The notes below the pieces were generated by a model. It was not told the DNA's origin. It searched no databases and saw nothing but the letters and a program-made list of their open reading frames with translations. The translations under genes and the position numbers were made by a program. A DNA stretch of 64,000 nucleotides from Streptomyces meridianus (lineage in GTDB: Bacteria > Actinomycetota > Actinomycetes > Streptomycetales > Streptomycetaceae): assembly GCF_023703325.1 (NCBI RefSeq), contig NZ_JAMQGM010000015.1:49793-113792 (forward strand), read 5' to 3'. Shown piece after piece: positions 30,517 through 40,555 of this stretch (positions within the stretch are counted from its first letter, which is position 1; each line of letters opens with the position of its first letter).

Positions 30517-31713
30517 GTGACCGAGCGCGTCGCACTCGCCTACTCGGGCGGCCTGGACACGTCCGTCTGCATCGGCTGGATCGCCGAGGAGACGGGTGCC
30601 GAGGTCATCGCTGTCGCCGTGGACGTCGGCCAGGGTGGCGAGGACCTGGACGTCATCCGTGAGCGAGCCCTGGCCTGCGGCGCGGTCGAGGCCGAGGTCG
30701 CGGACGCCAAGGACGAGTTCGCCGACGAATACTGCCTCCCGGCGATCAAGGCCAACGCCCTGTACATGGACCGCTACCCGCTGGTCTCGGCCCTTTCGCG
30801 GCCGACCATCGTCAAGCACCTCGTGGCGGCGGCGCACAAGCACAACGCCGGCATCGTCGCCCACGGCTGCACCGGCAAGGGCAATGACCAGGTGCGGTTC
30901 GAGGCGGGCATTTCCTCCCTGGCCCCCGACCTGAAGTGCATCGCCCCGGTCCGCGACTACGCGATGACCCGGGACAAGGCCATCGCCTTCTGCGAGGACA
31001 AGAACCTCCCGATCGCGACCACCAAGAAGTCGCCCTACTCCATCGACCAGAACGTGTTCGGGCGTGCCGTCGAGACGGGCTTCCTCGAGGACATCTGGAA
31101 CGGCCCGATCGAGGACGTCTACGAGTACACCCGGAACCCGGCCACGCCGCGCGAGGCCGACGAGGTCGTCATCTCCTTCGAGGCCGGCGTCCCGGTCGCG
31201 ATCGACGGCAAGAAGGTCACCGTCCTCGAGGCGATCCAGGAGCTGAACCTGCGCGCCGGAGCCCACGGCGTCGGCCGGATCGACATGGTCGAGGACCGGC
31301 TGGTGGGCATCAAGTCCCGCGAGGTCTACGAGGCGCCCGGCGCCATCGCGCTCATCACCGCCCACCAGGAGCTCGAGGCCGTCACCGTCGAGCGCGAGCT
31401 GGCCCGCTACAAGCGGCAGGTGGAGCAGCGCTGGGGCGAGCTGGTCTACGACGGCCTGTGGTTCTCCCCGCTGAAGCGGGCGCTGGAAGGCTTCATCAAC
31501 GAGGCCAACGAGCACGTCACCGGCGACATCCGGATGACCCTGCAGGGCGGCCGGGCCGTCGTGACCGGCCGGAAGTCCGCCTCGTCGCTGTACGACTTCA
31601 ACCTGGCGACCTACGACACGGGCGACACCTTCGACCAGTCGCTCTCCAAGGGCTTCATCGAGATCTTCGGAATGTCCTCGAAGATCGCCGCGAAGCGCGA
31701 CCTCCAGGGCTGA
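30517..31713 (+). CDS. argG: Argininosuccinate synthase
   Basis: Joins citrulline and aspartate with ATP cleavage, the seventh arginine step. 398 residues, normal length. The ATP pyrophosphatase P-loop is [11 protein letters not shown] at the N-terminus; [28 protein letters not shown] and [18 protein letters not shown] segments follow. The GTG at 30517 follows GGAGAAACCC. It is separated from argR by a 6.4-kb stress-signalling block and has its own ArgR-type promoter. argH follows after 110 bases containing a hairpin. Confidence 0.97.
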   Translation: MTERVALAYSGGLDTSVCIGWIAEETGAEVIAVAVDVGQGGEDLDVIRERALACGAVEAEVADAKDEFADEYCLPAIKANALYMDRYPLVSALSRPTIVKHLVAAAHKHNAGIVAHGCTGKGNDQVRFEAGISSLAPDLKCIAPVRDYAMTRDKAIAFCEDKNLPIATTKKSPYSIDQNVFGRAVETGFLEDIWNGPIEDVYEYTRNPATPREADEVVISFEAGVPVAIDGKKVTVLEAIQELNLRAGAHGVGRIDMVEDRLVGIKSREVYEAPGAIALITAHQELEAVTVERELARYKRQVEQRWGELVYDGLWFSPLKRALEGFINEANEHVTGDIRMTLQGGRAVVTGRKSASSLYDFNLATYDTGDTFDQSLSKGFIEIFGMSSKIAAKRDLQG

Positions 31714-31739
31714 CCGCCCGCAGGCGCCACTGCCGGTAA

Positions 31740-33275
<1,536 letters not shown>

Positions 33276-33286
33276 GAGACTGGTCC

Positions 33287-33313
33287 CCGGGCCCGCAGAA
33301 CCGGCGGGCCCGG
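33287..33313 (+). terminator. Terminator after argH
   Basis: CCGGGCCCGC (33287-33296) pairs with GCGGGCCCGG (33304-33313) over a 7-base loop. Confidence 0.7.
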
Positions 33314-33346
33314 CACGATCAGCCGTAGCGGAGGCACACACACGCC

Positions 33347-34321
33347 ATGGCCCTCGACCGCCTCGCAGAAGTCGCAGCCCCGGCCGCCCGGGTCGGATTC
33401 GGCCTGGCCGCGGTCGGCCGGCCCGGCTACATCACCCTCGGCCGCGACCGGGATCTTCCCGATGACCGCACGGTGGACGCGATGCGCGAGCGCGCATACG
33501 CCCTGCTGGACGCGGCGTACGCGGGCGGCGTGCGCTACCTGGACGCGGCGCGTTCGTACGGGCGCTCCGAGGAGTTCCTCGCCGACTGGCTCAGCAGCCG
33601 CCCGGACGCCGGGGACGTCGTGGTGGGCAGCAAGTGGGGTTACGCGTACAAGGCCGGCTGGCGCGTCGACACCGACGTCCACGAGGTGAAGGACCACAGC
33701 CTGGCGGCGTACGAGCGCCAGCGCGCCGAGACGGCCGAACTCCTGGGTTCGCGCCTGGATCTGTACCAGATCCACTCGGTGACCCCGGACAGCCCCGCGC
33801 TCACCGACCGTGCGCTGCACGAGCGCCTCGCGCGTCTGGCCGGCGAGGGCGTCACGGTCGGTCTGACGACCAGCGGGCCGGCGCAGGCCGACGCGATCCG
33901 TGCGGCGCTCGGGGTCGCGGTCGGTGGCGAGCCGCTGTTCCGGGCGGTCCAGGCGACGTACAACCTGCTGGAGACGTCGGCGGGGCCCGCGCTGGCGGAG
34001 GCGCACGGGGCGGGACTGACCGTGATCGTGAAGGAGGCCGTGGCGAACGGCCGACTCGCGTCGGCGGGGCAGGAGCCCGCCGAACTGGCCGCTTGCGCAG
34101 CAGAGTCGGGCACCGGCTGCGACGCGGTCGCTCTCGCGGCCGTCCTCGCGCAACCCTGGGCCGGGGTGGTCCTCTCCGGAGCTGCCACCACCGGCCAACT
34201 CGCCTCCAACCTGGCCGCCGCCTCACTCGTCCTCGACGAGGAGCACCTCGCGCGGCTGGCGGCACTGGCCGAGAAACCGGCCGTGTACTGGCGGCACCGT
34301 TCCGCCCTGCCCTGGCAGTGA
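33347..34321 (+). CDS. Aldo/keto reductase family oxidoreductase
   Basis: 324 residues of an AKR TIM barrel: N-terminal GFGLAAVGRPGYITLG, catalytic-region YLDAARSYGRSEEFLADWL (Asp and Tyr), VGSKWGYAYKAGW with the active-site Lys, IHSVTPDSPAL, and a C-terminal NADPH-binding part GVVLSGAATTGQLASNLAA. Substrate unknown; the family reduces carbonyls with NADPH. GGAGG lies 12 bases before the ATG. It follows the argH terminator and looks independently transcribed. Confidence 0.9.
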   Translation: MALDRLAEVAAPAARVGFGLAAVGRPGYITLGRDRDLPDDRTVDAMRERAYALLDAAYAGGVRYLDAARSYGRSEEFLADWLSSRPDAGDVVVGSKWGYAYKAGWRVDTDVHEVKDHSLAAYERQRAETAELLGSRLDLYQIHSVTPDSPALTDRALHERLARLAGEGVTVGLTTSGPAQADAIRAALGVAVGGEPLFRAVQATYNLLETSAGPALAEAHGAGLTVIVKEAVANGRLASAGQEPAELAACAAESGTGCDAVALAAVLAQPWAGVVLSGAATTGQLASNLAAASLVLDEEHLARLAALAEKPAVYWRHRSALPWQ

Positions 34322-34662
34322 GCCCCCGCGGCTGAACGTGCGGCAGCAGCGGGCTGCTTCACCGGACTTCTGCCGCGGATGCCCGGCCCAGGCCGGGGAG
34401 GAACCGGACCCCTGCGGAGCAGGGCGGCGAAAGCCGCATCGCCTTCAGGGCGCTTCCGGCGTTCGTCTCGACGCGGCGCGCCAAGTCGCCGGCCGGGACG
34501 ATCTCGGAGTTGGGGGAACTGCGGGCGGACCCGGTCCGGGTGACCGGCCATGCACGGCGACGACGGGACGATCCGGCAACGGAGCCCGCACCGGCAAGGG
34601 GCCCGGTCCGTCGCCTGCGCCGCCCACCGTAGGCTGCCGGGTCATGGACCGAGGGGGCCGCT
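34322..34662. other. Intergenic region without a supported gene
   Basis: 341 bases between the reductase and a HAD gene. One plus frame is open from about 34336 to 34632 but has no ATG and no credible GTG start with a ribosome-binding site; its translation is Arg/Pro-rich and not recognised. A TAGGCT -10-like element at 34630-34635 may belong to the downstream gene. Confidence 0.5.
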
Positions 34663-35139
34663 GTGGAATCGCCTGTGAGACGCGAGGCCGTCATCTTCGA
34701 CGTGGACGGCACCCTGTGCGACGTCCGCGGGATCCGTCACCTCATCGACGGTCCCGGCAGCTTCCACGCCTTCCACACCGCATCGGTCGACTGCCCTCCC
34801 CGTCCCGACGTGGTGGAGGCGGCACACGCCGCGCGCGCGTCCGGACGGGCCGTACTGATCGTCACGGCCCGTTCGGTCCGGTACCGGCCCCACACTGCGA
34901 TGTGGCTGGCGCTGCACGCGGTCCCGTCGGACGTCCTGTGGATGCGCGCGAGGAACGACGGCAGGCCGGACCGGGCGGTCAAGCAGGACATCCTCCGGCG
35001 GATCCGCACCCGTTTCGAACCGGTGCACGCCTACGACGACAACCCGGACATCCTGGATCTCTGGCGCGCCGAGCAGATCCCCGTCACCGTCGTACCCGGC
35101 TGGGACGGGCCGCCCGCGGGGACCTCGTACCGGACGTGA
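34663..35139 (+). CDS. HAD-superfamily phosphatase, polynucleotide-kinase 3'-phosphatase-like
   Basis: 158 residues. HAD motif I is IFDVDGTLCD at residues 10-19, motif II is LIVTARS, and the end has AYDDNPDILDLW resembling motif IV. The pattern, with no cap domain, resembles the phosphatase part of T4-type polynucleotide kinase/phosphatases, so the substrate may be a nucleic acid 3' phosphate, though any small phosphate ester is possible. The GTG at 34663 has GAGGGGG upstream. Its stop stands one base from the convergent acyltransferase stop. Confidence 0.82.
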   Translation: MESPVRREAVIFDVDGTLCDVRGIRHLIDGPGSFHAFHTASVDCPPRPDVVEAAHAARASGRAVLIVTARSVRYRPHTAMWLALHAVPSDVLWMRARNDGRPDRAVKQDILRRIRTRFEPVHAYDDNPDILDLWRAEQIPVTVVPGWDGPPAGTSYRT

Positions 35140-35140
35140 C

Positions 35141-35809
35141 TCAGGCGGCCTTGGCCTTCGTGGCGTACATGTCGACGTACTCCTGGCCGGAGAGCCGCAT
35201 GACCTCGCTCATCACCTCGTCGGTCACGGCGCGCAGCACGTACCGGTCGCGGTCCATGCCCTCGTAGCGGGCGAAGTCCAGCGGGGCGCCGAAGCGGATC
35301 GTCACCGGAGAGATCCGGGGGACACCCTTGCCGCCCGGCTGCACCTTGTCGGTGCCGATCATCGCGAACGGCACCACCGGCGCCCCCGTCATCAGCGCGA
35401 GCCGGGACACCCCGGTGCGGCCCCGGTAGAGGCGCCCGTCGGGCGAGCGGGTGCCCTCCGGGTAGATGCCGAAGACCCGGCCCTCATCGAGGATCCGACG
35501 GCCGGTCATGAGCGCTGCGACGCCGCCGCGCCCGCCGTCCCGGTCCACGGGGATCATGCCGACGGTCGTGAAGAACCAGGCCATGAGCCGGCCCTTGACT
35601 CCGGTGCCCGTGACGTACTCGTCCTTGCCGATGAAGGCCACCGGCCGCTCCACCACGAGCGACAGGAACATCGAGTCCACGAACGTCACGTGGTTTCCGG
35701 CCAGGATCACCGGACCGCTGCCCGGAATGGCGTCCAGCCCCTCCACCTTCGGGCGGTACAGGACACGCATGAGGAATCCGAGAATCGCCTTCAGCAGGAT
35801 GCGGGACAC
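35141..35809 (-). CDS. 1-acyl-glycerol-3-phosphate acyltransferase family (PlsC)
   Basis: 222 residues. The acyltransferase HX4D motif is NHVTFVDS (about residues 40-47); substrate-binding YPEGTRSPDGRLYRG and VPFAMIG follow. The N-terminal segment VSRILLKAILGFLMRVLYRP is a membrane-associated helix. It transfers an acyl chain to a lysophospholipid-type acceptor at the cytoplasmic membrane. The GTG at 35809 has GGAGGG 5 bases upstream; the frame is open for 50 codons further but without family similarity. It is divergent from a glycerophosphodiester phosphodiesterase, which also concerns phospholipids. Confidence 0.92.
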   Translation of the reverse strand: MSRILLKAILGFLMRVLYRPKVEGLDAIPGSGPVILAGNHVTFVDSMFLSLVVERPVAFIGKDEYVTGTGVKGRLMAWFFTTVGMIPVDRDGGRGGVAALMTGRRILDEGRVFGIYPEGTRSPDGRLYRGRTGVSRLALMTGAPVVPFAMIGTDKVQPGGKGVPRISPVTIRFGAPLDFARYEGMDRDRYVLRAVTDEVMSEVMRLSGQEYVDMYATKAKAA

Positions 35810-36050
35810 CGTGGCCCTCCGTCGTGATGGTCGTCCGAAGCGCACGTCAGGGGGTCGATTCACCGTGGGTGTGCGCAGATGAGGACGATACTCGCGGCTC
35901 TCCGTTCCTCGCACGTCGGGCACACCCAACCGATACGGAGAGTCGGTGAGCATTCGCACTGTGTTCGTCCGATGTCTCCCTCTGCGTACCCCCGCGGCCC
36001 TACGATCGGGCCGTCATCGGCACGATCCGTACGACCCGAGGGAGTGCTCC

Positions 36051-37223
36051 ATGCAGGACGAGCAGCAACAGGAGCGGCAGCCGGGAAGACGCACGCTGCT
36101 GGGGGCCGCGGCCCTCGGCGCGGGAGCGGCTGTCGTTGCAGGGGCGGGTGCTGCGGGCGCTGCGAGCCCGGAGAACCGGCGAGCAGCGTCGGCGTCCTCC
36201 GGCGGTCACGAACTGCCGGTGCCGACGGTCATCGCGCACCGGGGCACCAGCGGTTACCGGCCCGAACACACGCTCGGTTCCTACCAGCTCGCCCTCGACA
36301 TGGGCGCGGACGTCATCGAGCAGGACCTGGTGCCCACGAAGGACGGCCACCTCGTCTGCCGTCACGAGAACGACATCACGGCCACCACGGATGTCTCCGA
36401 ACACCCGGAGTTCGCCGGTCGCCGGACGACCAAGAGCGTCGACGGCTCCTCGATCACCGGCTGGTTCACCGAGGACTTCACCCTCGCCGAGCTGAAGACG
36501 CTGCGGGCCAAGGAGCGCATTCCGGGCAACCGGCAGCACAACACGCTCTACAACGGCCGGTGGGAGGTGCCCACCTTCGTGGAGGTCCTCGAATGGGCCG
36601 AGCGCAAGGGCCGGGAACGTGGCCGCCCGGTGTGGCTGCACGTCGAGACCAAGCACCCCACCTATTTCCGCAAGCTGGGTCTCGGCCTGGAGGAACCGCT
36701 CGCCAAGCTGTTGCGCCGCTACGGCCGGCACAAGCACAACTCCGCCGTTTTCCTCCAGTCGTTCGAGCCCAGCAGCATCCAGCGGCTCGACCGGCTCGTC
36801 GACTCCCGGCTCGTCGTTCTGCTCTCCAAGGCGTCGTCGCGCCCCTGGGACTTCGTCGAGGCGGGCGACCCGCGGACCGTTGCGGATCTTGTCAAGCCCG
36901 AGGGGCTGGAGTGGATCGCCGGATTCGCCCAGGGCATCGGCCCCGACCTGGGGCTGGTCATCCCGCGGGACTCCACCGGCCACCTGGGGACGCCGACCAC
37001 CCTGGTGCGTGACGCCCACGCGGCCGGGCTGATCCTGCACCCCTACACGATGCGCAACGAGAACACCTTCCTGCCCGCCGACTTCCGTCGCGGGAGCGAC
37101 CCGAACGCCTACGGGGACGCGTTCGGCGCCTTCAAGAAGTACTTCGAGACGGGCATCGACGGTATTTTCTCCGACAACTGCGACACGGCACTGCTGGCAC
37201 GGGACGACTTCCGCCGTTCCTGA
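36051..37223 (+). CDS. Exported glycerophosphodiester phosphodiesterase
   Basis: 390 residues. A Tat signal (GRRTLLGAAALGAGAAVVAG, residues about 12-31) is followed by the GDPD TIM barrel: catalytic HRG in VIAHRGTSGYRPEHT, metal-binding EQDLVPTKDG with Glu and Asp, second His in RHEND, and WLHVETKHP. It hydrolyses deacylated phospholipids to glycerol 3-phosphate outside the cell, supplying phosphate and carbon. Length and motifs match the long GlpQ type. The ATG has GAGGGAG upstream. Phosphate (PhoP) control is usual for such genes but I found no convincing PHO box. A hairpin follows. Confidence 0.93.
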   Translation: MQDEQQQERQPGRRTLLGAAALGAGAAVVAGAGAAGAASPENRRAASASSGGHELPVPTVIAHRGTSGYRPEHTLGSYQLALDMGADVIEQDLVPTKDGHLVCRHENDITATTDVSEHPEFAGRRTTKSVDGSSITGWFTEDFTLAELKTLRAKERIPGNRQHNTLYNGRWEVPTFVEVLEWAERKGRERGRPVWLHVETKHPTYFRKLGLGLEEPLAKLLRRYGRHKHNSAVFLQSFEPSSIQRLDRLVDSRLVVLLSKASSRPWDFVEAGDPRTVADLVKPEGLEWIAGFAQGIGPDLGLVIPRDSTGHLGTPTTLVRDAHAAGLILHPYTMRNENTFLPADFRRGSDPNAYGDAFGAFKKYFETGIDGIFSDNCDTALLARDDFRRS

Positions 37224-37233
37224 GCCGGCGTCA

Positions 37234-37273
37234 CCGGTGCCCGGACGTGCACACACCGCCGTCCGGGCACCGG
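37234..37273 (+). terminator. Terminator after glycerophosphodiesterase gene
   Basis: A perfect 14-bp stem (CCGGTGCCCGGACG at 37234-37247 with 37260-37273) over a 12-base loop. Confidence 0.8.
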
Positions 37274-37397
37274 CGGTTCCGCGCCGCCGACCGTGCGGGC
37301 GGCCTGTGCGAATGGCATGTGCGAGAAGCGCCACCCGGTCGGGTGAGCTGCGGCTTCCGGCGAAACCGGCCCCGGCCGCAGGCGCGTTCTCCCGTTC

Positions 37398-37934
37398 ATG
37401 ACCTTCAGCGACCTCTTCACCACTTTGCGTCCGCTGCTCGCCGTCGAGGCCTCGGCCGAGGCACACGGTCACGGCGTCGACGCGGAGGACCTCGAACAGG
37501 GCGTGTGGCTGCGGCTGTTGGAGCGGACCAGGTGGCTGGGCCCGCCGGCGGCCCCGGCCGCCTGGCTCCGGACAGCGGTGCGGACCGAGGCCCGGGCGGC
37601 CCGGCGCCGCAATCTCCGGGAGGTGCCCTACGGCCGGGTCCGGGAAGCGGGGCCGTACGAACCGCGCTGCGCGGCGCCCTCCCTGGAGGACCGGGTCGTC
37701 GCCGCGGATGCGCAGCGGACGCTGCGCTCCGCCGTCCGCCGGCTGCCCGGACGGTGCCCGCGGCTGCTGGCGGTCATGCTCTCCCCGGCCGACCTGACCT
37801 ACCGTGAGGTCGCGGATGCCCTGGACATCTCGCAGGGCAGTCTGGGGCCGGTCCGCTCCCGCTGTCTGAGCTGCCTGCGCAGAATGCTCGCCGCGGAGAT
37901 TGCGACTCCGCAACACCGGGGAAGGAAGCGGTAG
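37398..37934 (+). CDS. Sigma-70-like (ECF-type) regulator
   Basis: 178 residues. A C-terminal helix-turn-helix (LTYREVADALDISQGSLGPVRSRCLSCLRRML, about residues 133-166) is a typical region 4. The N-terminal half (VDAEDLEQGVWLRLLERTRWLG, WLRTAVRTEARAARRR) is a shortened region 2. No anti-sigma gene is adjacent. The ATG at 37398 has no good ribosome-binding site, so the true start could differ. Function unknown; it could direct a small regulon or be a degenerate sigma factor. Confidence 0.8.
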   Translation: MTFSDLFTTLRPLLAVEASAEAHGHGVDAEDLEQGVWLRLLERTRWLGPPAAPAAWLRTAVRTEARAARRRNLREVPYGRVREAGPYEPRCAAPSLEDRVVAADAQRTLRSAVRRLPGRCPRLLAVMLSPADLTYREVADALDISQGSLGPVRSRCLSCLRRMLAAEIATPQHRGRKR

Positions 37935-38034
37935 CCAACCGCCACGGACGTCCGCGCCTGGATCCGGCGCGGACTCCGGCTCCCGCGTACACACCTCGCT
38001 GCGCCGGGGCGGACCGATGAGAGGCAGGCAGCGC

Positions 38035-38538
38035 ATGGGCATGAGCGTGACCATCTCCCCGGCGACCGAGCACGACGCCGAGCAGATCCTCAAACTCCAG
38101 TACCTCAGCTATCAGAGCGAGGCCGAACTGTACGGCGACTACTCCCTCGAGCCGCTCACCCAGACCCTCGACCAGCTCCGCGCCGAACTCGCCGGCGGCC
38201 GGGTCCTCGTGGCCCGGCTCGGCACCGAGATCGTCGGATCGGTGCGCGGAACGGTCGACGCGGACGGGACGGCGCGGCTCGCCAAGCTGATCGTCCACCC
38301 CCGGATGCGCCGCCACGGGCTGGGTGGGCGGCTGCTCGCCGCGATCGAGAACCTGCTGAGGGCCGACCTGGAGGCCAAGCGGTACCGGCTGTTCACCGGC
38401 CACCGCAGCGAGGCGAACCTGCGGTTGTACCGGAGGTGCGGCTATGCGCCGGTGGCCACGGAACAGGTCTCGCAGCGGCTGAGCCTCATCCACCTGGAAA
38501 AGGGCGCGAACGCGGACTCCTACACGACCGGCGCCTGA
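38035..38538 (+). CDS. GNAT-family N-acetyltransferase
   Basis: 167 residues. The acetyl-CoA-binding motif A is clear (LAKLIVHPRMRRHGLGGRLLAAIENLL), and motif B follows (LFTGHRSEANLRLYRRCGYAPV). The N-terminus ISPATEHDAEQILKLQYLSYQSEAELYG supports a small-molecule acceptor. Acceptor unknown. The ATG at 38035 is preceded by AGGCAGG; ATGs at 38017 and 38041 are alternatives. It is convergent with two small membrane protein genes. Confidence 0.88.
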   Translation: MGMSVTISPATEHDAEQILKLQYLSYQSEAELYGDYSLEPLTQTLDQLRAELAGGRVLVARLGTEIVGSVRGTVDADGTARLAKLIVHPRMRRHGLGGRLLAAIENLLRADLEAKRYRLFTGHRSEANLRLYRRCGYAPVATEQVSQRLSLIHLEKGANADSYTTGA

Positions 38539-38602
38539 GGGGCGGGCCGGATCGACGCCCGTCCGTTCGGTTCCGGGAACAGCCGGCCGGGCGCCCCGTC
38601 CG

Positions 38603-39055
38603 TCAGCTGCGGCGTGCCCGGCGCAGCCAGACGAGCCCGGTGACCGGAAGCACCAGCGGCAGGAAGAGATACCCCATGCCGTAGTCCGACCAGACCGTCT
38701 GGTCGGGAAAAGCGGACGGCTCGAGCAGCGTCCAGGTGCCCACGGCCAGCACACCGAGAAGTTCGGCGGCGCAGCAGACGGTCGCTGCCCTGCGCGCCGT
38801 CTCGCCGCCGCGTGCCAGTGAGACGGTGATGAAGGCGTAGACGAGTGCGGCCAGCGCCGACAGCGCGTAGGCGAGCGGGGCCTCGTCGAACTGCACGGCC
38901 AGCTGGTACGCGGACCGGGAGGCCGCGGCGACGGTGAAGACGCCGTACAGCGCGAGCAACAGGCGTCCGGGGCCCGCGCCGAGCCTCGCCCGGGCCCCGG
39001 CGGCACTGTCACCCGGGGCCTGAGCAGTGGGCCCGGTGTTTCCGGTGTCAGGCAC
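38603..39055 (-). CDS. Small integral membrane protein, 150 aa
   Basis: Four hydrophobic helices (around residues 28-48, 60-82, 90-112 and 125-145) end in a basic tail RRARRS. No catalytic motif. The GTG start at 39055 overlaps the end of the upstream membrane protein gene by 8 bases, so the pair is co-translated and probably forms one complex or unit. The family is not recognised. Confidence 0.8.
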   Translation of the reverse strand: MPDTGNTGPTAQAPGDSAAGARARLGAGPGRLLLALYGVFTVAAASRSAYQLAVQFDEAPLAYALSALAALVYAFITVSLARGGETARRAATVCCAAELLGVLAVGTWTLLEPSAFPDQTVWSDYGMGYLFLPLVLPVTGLVWLRRARRS

Positions 39056-39416
39056 CGGCGCCTCCCCAGATGTCGAACAGCCGCACCTCGAGAACGGCCA
39101 GGACCACGCTGCCCGCGGTGACCGTCGCCGAGCCCCATCGGGTGCGCTCGGACAGCGAGAGGAACCCCGCGGCGGGAACGGCCGCGGTGGCGCCGAACAG
39201 GTAGGCGACGAAGATCGCGGTGCTGTCGTGGGGTTCCTCGCCCCGGGCCAGCTGCACGATGCCGACGACCAGTTGGACGAGCACCAGCAGGGTCACGACG
39301 GCCATGCCGACGAAGTGCCAGTCCTTGGTGGGCTGATCCCGGTAGACGGCGAACCCGCACCAGGCGGCCAGCAGGAGCGCGGTCACGGAGACCGTGACCG
39401 TCAGGGCGTCGATCAC
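39048..39416 (-). CDS. Small integral membrane protein, 122 aa
   Basis: Three to four transmembrane helices: VTVSVTALLLAAWCGFAVY, FVGMAVVTLLVLVQLVVGIVQL, TAIFVAYLFGATAAVPAAGFL and SATVTAGSVVLAVLEVRLF. A short loop YRDQPTKDWHF joins the first two. The GTG at 39416 has GAGGT 5 bases upstream. It is the first gene of a two-gene unit with the 150-residue membrane protein. Function unknown. Confidence 0.8.
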   Translation of the reverse strand: MIDALTVTVSVTALLLAAWCGFAVYRDQPTKDWHFVGMAVVTLLVLVQLVVGIVQLARGEEPHDSTAIFVAYLFGATAAVPAAGFLSLSERTRWGSATVTAGSVVLAVLEVRLFDIWGGAGA

Positions 39417-39518
39417 CGGAACCTCGGCAGGGTGGGAGGGGCGGGCATGAAGGGACTCTAATGCGCGCCCGGCGCCTGCCTGCGACCGGCCCCGGAGCGC
39501 CGCGTACCCTGGCCCGTC

Positions 39519-40163
39519 ATGAAGATCACCGCTGACGCCCTGCTGTTCGACATGGACGGGACGCTCGTCTCGTCCCTGGAGTCCGTGAACCGCTGCTGGA
39601 CCGTCTGGGCCCACGAGTACGGCGTCACCGCGGAGGCCTTCGCACGCTACGCCCTGCACGGCCGGACCGCTGCCGACATCGTCGCCGACCTGGTGCCCGG
39701 GGAGCGGACGGCGGGGGCGCTGCGGCGGATCGAGGACCTCGAGGTGGCGGACGCCGGCGGTGTCCGGGTCCTTCCGGGCACGCGCGAGCTGCTCTCCTCG
39801 CTGCCCGACGGCAGATGGGCCGTGGTGACCTCGGCGACCCGGCGGCTGGCCGAGGCGCGGCTCGGCGCGGCAGAGCTGCGTCCGTCCCTGCTGATCGCGG
39901 CCGACGACATCACCCGCGGGAAGCCGGACCCCGAGCCGTACCTGCTCGCCGCGAAGGCGCTCGGCGCCGACCCCGAGCGGTGCGTGGTCTTCGAGGACGC
40001 GCCCATGGGGCTCCTCTCCGGCCGTTCGGCCGGCATGCGCACCGTGGCCTTGGCCACAACCCACGCCCGGGACGATCTGGTTGCCGACGTGGTCGTCGAC
40101 GACCTCTCGGCTGTCTCCGCCCGGGCCTGCGGCGGACGTGTGGAGATCACGGCCGAGGACTGA
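39519..40163 (+). CDS. HAD-superfamily phosphatase (sugar-phosphatase type)
   Basis: 214 residues with a small helical cap: motif I LLFDMDGTLVSS (nucleophile Asp11), motif II VVTSATRR, motif III Lys in ITRGKPDPEPYLLAA, motif IV VFEDAPMGLLSG. It resembles Gph/YfbT-type phosphatases acting on sugar phosphates or phosphoglycolate. A TACCCT -10 element (39505-39510) ends 8 bases before the ATG and no ribosome-binding site is present, so the mRNA is probably leaderless. It diverges from the membrane-protein pair. Confidence 0.92.
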   Translation: MKITADALLFDMDGTLVSSLESVNRCWTVWAHEYGVTAEAFARYALHGRTAADIVADLVPGERTAGALRRIEDLEVADAGGVRVLPGTRELLSSLPDGRWAVVTSATRRLAEARLGAAELRPSLLIAADDITRGKPDPEPYLLAAKALGADPERCVVFEDAPMGLLSGRSAGMRTVALATTHARDDLVADVVVDDLSAVSARACGGRVEITAED

Positions 40164-40218
40164 CCCGCGCGGATGCGAGTCCACTGTGTGACCTGCGCTG
40201 TCCAGAATGCGGACGCAC

Positions 40219-40247
40219 TTGGTTGCTCCGGAACACGGCTGTTTAAC
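40219..40247 (+). promoter_or_regulatory. Promoter candidate for the metNIQ leader
   Basis: TTGGTT (40219-40224), 17 bases, TTTAAC (40242-40247). The start site would fall about 40254-40256, at the ATG of the Cys-rich leader frame, so that frame would be leaderless. The -10 is an imperfect TANNNT. Confidence 0.4.
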
Positions 40248-40255
40248 TGACCCGC

Positions 40256-40342
40256 ATGACCACGACGAGCTGCCGCACCCCTGCGACCGAGGCGAACACG
40301 ACGCCCGGTGCTCGTTGCCTGTGTCGAATGTGTGACCGCTGA
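40256..40342 (+). CDS. Cys-rich leader peptide upstream of metNIQ, 28 aa
   Basis: ATG at 40256, TGA at 40340. The product ends in RCLCRMCDR: four Cys in 28 residues, three of them and a Met among the last eight. No ribosome-binding site precedes the ATG, and a promoter-like element ends 8 bases before it, fitting leaderless translation. It lies 213 bases before metN with no other gene between. Leaderless short frames with Cys runs act as cysteine-responsive attenuators of sulfur genes in mycobacteria; by analogy ribosome stalling at the Cys codons would change metNIQ expression. The region after it (40343-40555) has several short GC-rich inverted repeats, the clearest TCCGGG/CCCGGA at 40449-40464, but no obvious strong terminator. 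Confidence 0.6.
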   Translation: MTTTSCRTPATEANTTPGARCLCRMCDR

Positions 40343-40555
40343 GGGCCCGCGCCTGAACCTCGTGCCCCGAAGCGAGACCGCCGCACGACGCGCGGATCCG
40401 TGAGATCGGACCGCCCTGCGGCTCAGCCCCCCGCGTCACGAATGCTCTTCCGGGACCGCCCGGAGGGTTCACTGCACCGTGCCGCTTTCCGAGACCGATG
40501 CCCCGTGCCCGGTGGCCACCCATGCCCCGCGCACTCGACTGTGACGGAAACCCCT

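Noticed and set aside
34336..34632. Open plus-strand frame with a partly protein-like middle section
   Set aside because: No start codon with a ribosome-binding site and an Arg/Pro-rich composition; could be a remnant but nothing identifies it.
40449..40464. TCCGGG/CCCGGA hairpin as the attenuator terminator before metN
   Set aside because: The stem is only 6 bp and has no T tract; in DNA this GC-rich such stems occur by chance. It is mentioned only as part of the leader region.
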